From positions 1-5,254 of the forward strand of contig CABUBX010000140.1 in NCBI GenBank assembly GCA_902489925.1: a stretch of 5,254 bases of DNA, given 5' to 3'. The stretch is from an uncultured Lachnospiraceae bacterium. GTDB lineage: Bacteria; Bacillota; Clostridia; Lachnospirales; Lachnospiraceae. A program made the position numbers and the translations under genes. Each line of letters opens with the position of its first letter. Position 1 is the stretch's first letter. Under the pieces are notes generated by a model, which had not been told where the DNA came from, made no database searches, and saw only the letters and a list, made by a program, of their open reading frames with translations. Positions 1 through 4,623 of the stretch are shown here, piece by piece.

Positions 1-774
1 TGTTACAAGCTCATTGAGCTTATTTAGTTCACGGTTTGACACGACAGTGAGCACAACAGACTGTTCATCTCTAAAGAAGCCTGTTTCTGCATGAAGCAAG
101 GTTGAGCCTCTGTCTAAGCGACCGATGATGGCAGCGTTGATTGCTTCAAAGTGCTTGCTGACAATTTTAACCTGTGTCTGGGCGCTTCCGATGAGAAGAA
201 TCTTATTGAGGACAACGCTGTAAATAAGGACGAGCAGAATACCGTAGAGGACGGCCTCCTTGTCGCAGAATACGGCTTGTCAGAGTAAAATAACGAAGTC
301 GAAAGTGTAAAGCATGACGGAAATGTTCAGACCGAATTTTTTGTTCAGGATTAATGGCGGAATATCCATACCGCCGGTGGAGGCGCCGGCGCGAATAACG
401 ATGCCGATGGAAAATCCGACCATAATACCTGCAAAAATAACAGATAAAAGGCGGTCGCTTGTAAAATCTGAAAGCCAAGGAATCTTTTGAAAAATACCGA
501 GGATGATAGGATAATAAAATGAACTGATTAAGGTTGTCAGCGCAAAGGCCTTGCCGATAATTAAGGCACCCAAAATAAACATGAGTGTATTAAAGACAAG
601 GACAAAGGATGAAATCGGTAAATGGAAAAAATGGTCAGCAATTAGGCCGAGACCTGTTGTACCGCCGGTCATCAGACCGTTTGGAAGAACAAACATGACA
701 ATAGCCAAAGCCATGATAGTATTTCCGAGAAGAATTAACAGGATATTTTTGGGCTTAAAAATATTTTGGTTCAT
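1..774 (-). pseudogene. YitT-family (DUF2179) membrane protein, interrupted by in-frame TGA
   Basis: Polytopic integral membrane protein of the YitT family, whose transport or other role is not established. The ATG at 774-772 has a good ribosome site, AAAGGA, with about 9 nt of spacing. Residues 1-164 hold several hydrophobic segments and the family blocks TGGTTGLGLIADHF (near 36-49) and RAGASTGGMDIPP (near 128-140). A TGA at 282-280 follows TFDFVILL. Translating on in the same frame gives QAVFCDKEAVLYGILLVLIY, the last membrane segment, and then the soluble C-terminal DUF2179 domain (about residues 196-258, including AIIGRLDRGSTLLHAETG), which runs off the window edge. The full protein should be about 280-290 residues. 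Because the frame is preserved on both sides, one base substitution explains the break; TTA (Leu) to TGA is a plausible origin. UGA ends the hsp20 gene in this window, so a wholesale UGA reassignment is unlikely. Family identity is confident; whether the gene is dead, read through, or carries a sequence error cannot be told. Confidence 0.85.
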
Positions 775-819
775 TTTTGTAAATCCTTTCTTTGTGTTAA
801 GTTATACTTTGATAAAGCG

Positions 820-851
820 AAAAAAGCAGGCTGCTTATGCAGACTGCTTTT
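820..851 (-). terminator. Intrinsic terminator / attenuator in the yitT leader
   Basis: On the minus strand AAAAGCAG (851-844) pairs with CTGCTTTT (829-822). After one mismatch, an inner CTGC/GCAG stem closes on a 4-nt ATAA loop. The descending arm runs directly into a six-T tract (825-820) followed by CGC. This is a strong rho-independent terminator placed about 45 nt before the yitT-like start codon, so it would stop transcripts from the upstream promoter unless the hairpin is prevented. A ribosome at the end of the leader peptide would cover the 5' arm. On the plus strand the T-tract is shorter (TTTTG), so termination in that direction should be weaker. Confidence 0.75.
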
Positions 852-903
852 GTTGTATATCGTTAAATTTTAAATTCCAAACAGAAGTTTTTGATTTGAA
901 CAT
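835..903 (-). CDS. 22-residue leader peptide upstream of the yitT-like gene
   Basis: A short reading frame from ATG (903-901) to TAA (837-835), too short for most gene callers. The peptide starts MFKSKTSVW and ends DIQQKQSA. A strong ribosome site, AAAGGTGG (919-912), lies 8 nt before the ATG, and an extended -10 promoter lies just upstream of that. The last codons (Gln18-Lys19-Gln20) form the 5' arm of a terminator hairpin, and the TAA is in its apical loop. This is the layout of leader peptides that control transcription termination through ribosome position, as known for tet(M) and some ABC-F resistance genes. The inferred role is in cis, controlling the yitT-like gene about 60 nt downstream. 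No similarity to a named leader peptide is claimed. Confidence 0.6.
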   Translation of the reverse strand: MFKSKTSVWNLKFNDIQQKQSA

Positions 904-929
904 TTTAAGTACCACCTTTACAGACAAGA

Positions 930-958
930 AGTATAGCACACTTTTTTTAGAAAAGAAA
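930..958 (-). promoter_or_regulatory. Promoter for the leader peptide and yitT-like gene
   Basis: The minus strand reads TGCTATACT (938-930), an extended -10 element (TGN plus TATACT). The -35 region at the usual 17-nt spacing (958-953, TTTCTT) is poor, which an extended -10 can compensate for. Transcription would start near 923, just ahead of the leader peptide ribosome site. A second, weaker -10 (TATAAC, 806-801) lies after the terminator and could give an attenuation-free transcript, but its -35 is also poor. Confidence 0.5.
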
Positions 959-1006
959 GTGGAAGTACAAAAAATATTAAGAAACTATAAAATATGACAT
1001 AATATA

Positions 1007-1035
1007 TCCTTTTTTTCCGTAATAGCTGTTATAAT
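1007..1035 (+). promoter_or_regulatory. Promoter of the three-gene plus-strand operon
   Basis: TATAAT at 1030-1035 is preceded by TG at 1027-1028, which makes a perfect extended -10. The -35 position at 17-nt spacing (1007-1012, TCCTTT) matches poorly. Transcription would start near 1042, giving a leader of about 40 nt before the ATG at 1083. No riboswitch or operator palindrome is evident between them. Confidence 0.6.
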
Positions 1036-1082
1036 ATTATTCATATAATGATGGGGAAATATTATAGGAAAGAGGAAAAGAT

Positions 1083-2381
1083 ATGAATTATACGGGTTAT
1101 GAATTGATGTGGCTGTTTTTGGCCTATTCCTTTATCGGATGGCTCATAGAGACAGTTGCAGGCTCTGTTAAAAAGCACCGTTTTGTCAACAGAGGATTTT
1201 TTACCGGTCCATTTTGTTTTGTCTACGGCTTTTCTGCCGTGCTTATGGCAATGACGCTGTGGGAACTTGAGAATCGGTGGTTTTTCCTGTTTTTAGGCTG
1301 TGCGATTCAGGCAACAGTTATTGAGTGGATTACAGGAAAAATTTTGGAAAAGCTTAACCATCATAAATGGTGGGATTATTCGGAAAAGAAGTTTAATTTT
1401 GACGGTTACATATGTCTGCAGTATACAGTGTTGTGGGGACTTCTTGGCTGTGTAGCCATGAAATACGGAAATCATCTTTTGGCAGGACTTTTCGATATGG
1501 TGCCGTCGCTTGTGAGAAAAATTATCATATGGGTACTTATCGGGGCAGCGGTGATTGATATGATTGCTTCTCTGGCGGCAGTTTTCCACATTAAAAAAGA
1601 AATTCCTGTTGTTCATGAGTGGAGTCATCGGATTTCGCGTTGGACGTATAATTTCGGTGAATGGATTGTGCGTCATGTAAGCAAACGTATGGTGAAAGCT
1701 TATCCTGCGATAGAGCAAAAAGCAAAGCTGCCAGAAAAGAAACATTGCTTTGCTGCCGGCTGTGGATTTTATAAACTGTTTTGGCTGTTTTTTATCGGAT
1801 GTATTCTCGGAGATTTAGTGGAAACAGTATTTTGCCGTATTACGATGGGATGGTGGATGAGCCGAAGCAGTCTTGTGTGGGGGCCTTTCAGCATTGTGTG
1901 GGGTCTTGCCATGGCTTTGGCAACAGCGCTTTTGTATAAAGACAGAGATAAGTCGGACGGCCATTTGTTTGTCTTCGGAACATTGCTTGGCGGCGCTTAT
2001 GAGTATATTTGCAGTGTGTTTACAGAGGTTGTTTTCGGAAAAGTATTTTGGGATTACAGTGATATGGCCTTTAACCTTGGCGGCAGAGTGAATCTTTTAT
2101 ACTGCTTTTTCTGGGGCATTGCCGCGGTTATCTGGATTAAAGGTGTTTATCCAAAGCTGTCCGCACTGATTGAAAAGATACCGATAAAGTTTGGCTATGT
2201 GCTTTCATGGATTCTTATCGTATTTATGGCTGTCAATATTGTTGTGTCTTCCTTGGCATTGCATCGTTCGGACGCCCGCGCAAATGGGGATGTGGCCGAC
2301 AGCGCTTGGGAGAAGATAATTGATGAACGGTTTGATGATGAACGCATGAACCGTATTTATCCGAAAGCCGTGTCTAAATAA
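1083..2381 (+). CDS. Tandem-domain CmpB-type (putative ABC-transporter type IV) membrane protein
   Basis: A 432-residue polytopic membrane protein; the ATG at 1083 has AGAGGA at 1071-1076, 6 nt upstream. It resembles the 'putative ABC-transporter type IV' family (CmpB-like, PF06541), whose substrate and mechanism are not established. The protein contains two copies of the domain. Copy 1 (about residues 7-168) has FIGWLIETV (17-25), TGPF (41-44), EW (81-82), WWDYS (96-100) and FNFDGY (104-109). Copy 2 (about 230-392) has GDLVETV (243-249), WGPF (266-269), EY (307-308), FWDYS (322-326) and FNLGG (330-334). Equivalent residues are offset by about 224-226. A basic, amphipathic linker (about 170-228) joins the copies, and a charged tail (about 394-432) follows the last membrane segment. 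No ATPase subunit lies next to it, so the transporter label rests only on the family name. It is the first gene of a likely operon, 41 bp before the DUF1653 gene. Confidence 0.8.
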   Translation: MNYTGYELMWLFLAYSFIGWLIETVAGSVKKHRFVNRGFFTGPFCFVYGFSAVLMAMTLWELENRWFFLFLGCAIQATVIEWITGKILEKLNHHKWWDYSEKKFNFDGYICLQYTVLWGLLGCVAMKYGNHLLAGLFDMVPSLVRKIIIWVLIGAAVIDMIASLAAVFHIKKEIPVVHEWSHRISRWTYNFGEWIVRHVSKRMVKAYPAIEQKAKLPEKKHCFAAGCGFYKLFWLFFIGCILGDLVETVFCRITMGWWMSRSSLVWGPFSIVWGLAMALATALLYKDRDKSDGHLFVFGTLLGGAYEYICSVFTEVVFGKVFWDYSDMAFNLGGRVNLLYCFFWGIAAVIWIKGVYPKLSALIEKIPIKFGYVLSWILIVFMAVNIVVSSLALHRSDARANGDVADSAWEKIIDERFDDERMNRIYPKAVSK

Positions 2382-2422
2382 AAAGGACAGACAGGTTAAA
2401 TTTTAGCAAAAGAGGGATGATA

Positions 2423-2875
2423 ATGAAAAAAATAAGAATTATAAAGAAAAATGATGACTATAGCTCTGAATATGATATCGGGGATATTTTCAATGTTGAA
2501 GGGACGTGGTACGGCGGTGTTCATATTTTGGGAAAGACCGGCGTTCCGATTTCGCTGGACAATGACGAGTATACAGTATTAAGCACAGAGCCGGAGGGCG
2601 AGCCGATTGCCGATGACGGCGGGCGCATTTGTGTCGGAGATATCGTAAGGCATTTTAAACGGGCGTGGGTGTCTGAAGAAACGTCGGAGTATTTATATAA
2701 AGTGCTCGCTTTTGCACAGCATACGGAAACCGGAGAACGCCTTGTAATTTATCAGGCTCTTTATGCACCTTTTAAAGTATGTGCAAGACCGCATGATATG
2801 TTTATGAGCGAGGTGGACAGGGAGAAATATCCTGACATAAAGCAAAAATATCGTTTTGAGAAGATAGAAATTTAA
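2423..2875 (+). CDS. DUF1653-domain protein with extra N-terminal domain
   Basis: A 150-residue, probably cytoplasmic protein of unknown function. The start at 2423 is preferred over the in-frame ATG at 2417 because the ribosome site AGAGGG (2411-2416) is 6 nt from 2423 but touches 2417. The C-terminal part (about 72-148) matches the DUF1653 pattern: GDIVRHFK (72-79), then YKVLAFAQHTETGE (92-105), VIYQALY (108-114) and RPHDMFMSEVD (122-132). DUF1653 proteins are usually about 70-90 residues, so the N-terminal 55 residues are an addition. They read as a small beta-rich unit (GDIFNVEGTWYGGVHI, then a VPISLDNDEY strand), perhaps an SH3-like barrel. There is no signal peptide or membrane segment. 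It sits between the CmpB-like and DUF2804 genes with short gaps and no terminator, which suggests cotranscription. Confidence 0.75.
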   Translation: MKKIRIIKKNDDYSSEYDIGDIFNVEGTWYGGVHILGKTGVPISLDNDEYTVLSTEPEGEPIADDGGRICVGDIVRHFKRAWVSEETSEYLYKVLAFAQHTETGERLVIYQALYAPFKVCARPHDMFMSEVDREKYPDIKQKYRFEKIEI

Positions 2876-2911
2876 AAATGTTAAGATTATAAAATGAATT
2901 GGGGGATGTTT

Positions 2912-3934
2912 ATGCGAAATCATGAAGTTACAGAAAGAAAACCGCTTTTAACCGATGAAGGTATTTTGCGTGAGCCGGGCTGGTCAAGACAGCTTCTGCA
3001 GATTTACGAGCGGGAGAAAATTAAGGCGCCAAAATTCAGAATTAAGGAGTGGGATTATTATCTTGTGCTTAATGAAGACTTTGCGGGTGCATTTACGATT
3101 TCGGATGACGGCTATATCGGGCTGCAGTCGGTGTCGCTTTTGAATTTTAAAGAGGGCTGGGAACATACGGAAACGATTTTAAATCCTTTTCCTATGGGGA
3201 AGTTTAAACTTCCGGAAACTTCAGTCTATGGCGTGACAAAGTATGCAGACCGACGGCTGAAGATGCGGTTTGTTGTTGAAGATGGGAAGCGTAAGATTCA
3301 ATGCAAGTTTGATAATTTTTATAAGGGAAAGCCTTTTGAGTGTCAGATTGTTCTTAACGAACCTAAGACAGAGTCGATGGTGATTGCAACACCATGGAGG
3401 GAGAAAAAGACGGCTTTTTATTATAATCAGAAAATTAATTGTATGCCGGCTTCGGGATATATGCGCTATGATGGCCGCGAATACCGCTTTAATCCAAGAA
3501 CGGATTTTGGCACACTGGATTGGGGACGCGGTGTGTGGACTTATGACAATCGGTGGTACTGGGGTTCAGGCAACGGGCGTATTGACGGCAAGGCTTTTGG
3601 CTTTAACATCGGCTATGGTTTTGGGGACACGACAGCGGCAACAGAAAATGTCCTTGTGTATGACGGAAAGATTCATAAATTGGACGATGTGACTTTTAAT
3701 ATTCCAAAGGACAGCTACATGAAGCCGTGGACGTTTACTTCAAGTGACAATCGTTTTGAGATGGAATTTAAGCCGGTGCTTGACAGAGCGGCAAAGACAT
3801 CCGCACTGATTATTGAGACCGACCAGCATCAGGTGTTTGGGCGTATGAGTGGAAAGGCAGTGCTTGATGACGGCAGAGTATTGGAGATTAAAGATTTAAT
3901 GTGTTTTGCCGAAGATGTGCATAACAGGTATTAA
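2912..3934 (+). CDS. DUF2804-domain protein
   Basis: A 340-residue protein of unknown biochemical role belonging to the DUF2804 family. Three in-frame ATGs exist (2894, 2906, 2912). The last is chosen because the G-rich ribosome site GGGGG (2901-2905) is 6 nt from it and would be inside the gene for the first. Family marks run through the whole length: PLLTDEGILREPGW (11-24), IKEWDYYLVLN (44-54), DDGYIGLQSVSLLNFKEGW (65-83), DWGRGVWTY (203-211), WYWGSG (215-220) and GFNIGYGFGDT (230-240). The composition is rich in aromatic residues and glycine with alternating strands, as in a beta-barrel or lipocalin-like fold (inferred). No signal peptide or membrane segment is visible, so it is probably cytoplasmic. 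It is the last gene of the operon, 36 bp after the DUF1653 gene, and is followed at once by a strong terminator. Confidence 0.85.
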   Translation: MRNHEVTERKPLLTDEGILREPGWSRQLLQIYEREKIKAPKFRIKEWDYYLVLNEDFAGAFTISDDGYIGLQSVSLLNFKEGWEHTETILNPFPMGKFKLPETSVYGVTKYADRRLKMRFVVEDGKRKIQCKFDNFYKGKPFECQIVLNEPKTESMVIATPWREKKTAFYYNQKINCMPASGYMRYDGREYRFNPRTDFGTLDWGRGVWTYDNRWYWGSGNGRIDGKAFGFNIGYGFGDTTAATENVLVYDGKIHKLDDVTFNIPKDSYMKPWTFTSSDNRFEMEFKPVLDRAAKTSALIIETDQHQVFGRMSGKAVLDDGRVLEIKDLMCFAEDVHNRY

Positions 3935-3938
3935 AAGC

Positions 3939-3982
3939 AAAAAGGTGAAAGGCCTGTCATTTAAGAGACCTTTCACCTTTTT
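3939..3982. terminator. Bidirectional intrinsic terminator between convergent genes
   Basis: A 14-bp perfect stem: AAAAAGGTGAAAGG (3939-3952) pairs with CCTTTCACCTTTTT (3969-3982) around a loop of about 16 nt. The A-tract and T-tract make it function in both directions. It begins 4 bp after the DUF2804 stop codon and ends 1 bp from the hsp20 stop codon, so one element serves both converging transcripts. Confidence 0.9.
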
Positions 3983-3983
3983 G

Positions 3984-4433
3984 TCATCCTTCAATGGAAA
4001 TATAGTTACTTTCTGTAACAGGTTTTACTTCATTTTTGGGTACGGACAGCTTTAAAATGCCGTCTTCATATTTTGCATGAATATCTTCCTGACGAACGGC
4101 GTCACCGACGTAAAAGCTTCTGCTCATGGCACCGGCATAGCGCTCGCGGCGGATAAAACGGCCGTCATTATCTTTTTCATCTTTGTCAAGTCCTTTGACG
4201 GCTGAAATTGTTAAATAGCCGTCTTTTAACTCGGCAGAAAGCTCATCCTTCTTAAAGCCCGGCAAGTCGATGTCAACTTCATAGCTCTGTTTGGTTTCGC
4301 GTACATCTGTCTTCATCATGTTTTTTGCATGTTTTCCGTAAAGTGGATTTTTTTCACCCCAAAAGCTGTTTTCAAATGGGAAATCCATCAGGTCATCAAA
4401 TAAGTTTTCTCCAAAAATACTAGGCATCATCAT
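3984..4433 (-). CDS. Hsp20 / alpha-crystallin small heat-shock protein
   Basis: A 149-residue ATP-independent holdase chaperone, cytoplasmic and expected to form oligomers that bind unfolding proteins. The alpha-crystallin domain spans about residues 41-133: YEVDIDLPGFKKDEL (51-65), YLTISA (73-78), GRFIRRERYAGAMSRSFYV (91-109) and the closing block with the conserved glycine, AKYEDGILKLSVPK (120-133). An I-x-I anchor (ISI, 145-147) lies in the C-terminal tail, the motif used for oligomer assembly. The N-terminal arm (1-40) is Met- and Phe-rich, as usual for the family. Three consecutive ATGs open the gene (4433, 4430, 4427); AAAGGAG (4449-4443) is 9 nt from the first. The length is normal and no residue appears missing. 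It resembles clostridial Hsp18-type proteins. Its own promoter and a long leader lie upstream, and it ends at a bidirectional terminator. Confidence 0.95.
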   Translation of the reverse strand: MMMPSIFGENLFDDLMDFPFENSFWGEKNPLYGKHAKNMMKTDVRETKQSYEVDIDLPGFKKDELSAELKDGYLTISAVKGLDKDEKDNDGRFIRRERYAGAMSRSFYVGDAVRQEDIHAKYEDGILKLSVPKNEVKPVTESNYISIEG

Positions 4434-4547
4434 AAGTCATGTCTCCTTTCATAATGACAAAATATTTGAGCACTGTCGGAGAAATCCGAGGTGTTGAATG
4501 AATATGCCCGAACAGGAGGAGATATTTTTTATCTCTTCGTTTGTTCT
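4434..4547 (-). promoter_or_regulatory. hsp20 5' leader with potential SD-sequestering structures
   Basis: A leader of about 110 nt with three small structures on the minus strand. First, GAGATA/TATCTC (4535-4530 with 4524-4519) closes on an A5 loop and can extend by two more pairs past one mismatch. Second, TCGGA-TTTC-TCCGA spans 4489-4476. Third, GTCAT/ATGAC (4458-4454 with 4440-4436) puts the ribosome site AAAGGAG in a 13-nt loop. The run TCTCCTCCT (4522-4514) and the TCTCC in the second hairpin (4483-4479) are complementary to the AGGAGA or GGAGA of the ribosome site. Mutually exclusive folds, as in an RNA thermometer, are therefore possible. This is inferred from complementarity; no folding was computed. 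Confidence 0.35.
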
Positions 4548-4553
4548 ATATGT

Positions 4554-4582
4554 AATATAACATACAAAACATAAAGCGTCAA
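4554..4582 (-). promoter_or_regulatory. hsp20 promoter
   Basis: The minus strand carries TTGACG (4582-4577), a 17-nt spacer and TATATT (4559-4554), a close match to the housekeeping sigma-A consensus. Transcription would start near 4547, leaving an untranslated leader of about 110 nt. No CIRCE inverted repeat (TTAGCACTC-N9-GAGTGCTAA) and no CtsR heptad repeat is seen around it, so control by HrcA or CtsR is not supported. Confidence 0.75.
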
Positions 4583-4598
4583 GGGAAAAGGCAAAAAG

Positions 4599-4617
4599 TT
4601 CACAAAGTATTCACAAA
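4599..4617. repeat. Direct repeat TTCACAAA x2, 11-bp period, upstream of the hsp20 -35
   Basis: TTCACAAA occurs at 4599-4606 and again at 4610-4617, separated by GTA. The 11-bp period puts both copies on the same face of the helix. The pair is centred about 26 bp upstream of the hsp20 -35 box (roughly -52 to -70 from the inferred start), a typical activator position. It may also be chance in AT-rich sequence. Confidence 0.4.
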
Positions 4618-4623
4618 AAGAGG

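Larger units (their letters stand above)
904..1082. other. Divergent intergenic region
   Basis: AT-rich spacer between the minus-strand leader peptide and the plus-strand membrane-protein gene. It holds two back-to-back extended -10 promoters: 938-930 on the minus strand and 1027-1035 on the plus strand. The stretch 959-1000 is A-rich and shows no gene, repeat or clear operator. Confidence 0.6.

Noticed and set aside
1..282. Frameshift or separate downstream gene for the DUF2179 part
   Set aside because: The C-terminal part continues in exactly the same frame as residues 1-164, with no start codon or ribosome site of its own next to the stop.
280..330. Selenocysteine insertion at the TGA in the yitT-like gene, prompted by a possible hairpin just after it
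   Set aside because: The site lies in or next to a membrane segment of a family with no known selenoprotein members, and the hairpin (which lies at about 276-240) is imperfect with a large one-sided bulge. A nonsense mutation is simpler.
551..997. Long plus-strand ORF across the yitT-like gene and its leader
   Set aside because: It is antisense to recognised family sequence, has no ribosome site, and its only interesting part is the terminator palindrome read on the other strand.
1048..1086. A 12-codon upstream ORF (ATGATGGGG…) overlapping the CmpB-like start as ATGA
   Set aside because: It has no ribosome site and would begin about 6 nt from the inferred transcription start. The main gene has a strong ribosome site of its own.
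1293..1745. Long minus-strand ORF inside the CmpB-like gene
   Set aside because: Antisense shadow of a clear membrane protein; no family-like motifs and no ribosome site were recognised.
4420..4440. A 6-codon ORF from the ATG at 4440 overlapping the hsp20 start out of frame
   Set aside because: The ribosome site is only 2 nt away from that ATG, too close for efficient initiation. The spacing fits the ATG at 4433.
4464..4490. CIRCE (HrcA) half-site, from GAGCACTG near the hsp20 leader
   Set aside because: Only one weak half is present; there is no GAGTGCTAA partner at 9-bp spacing.
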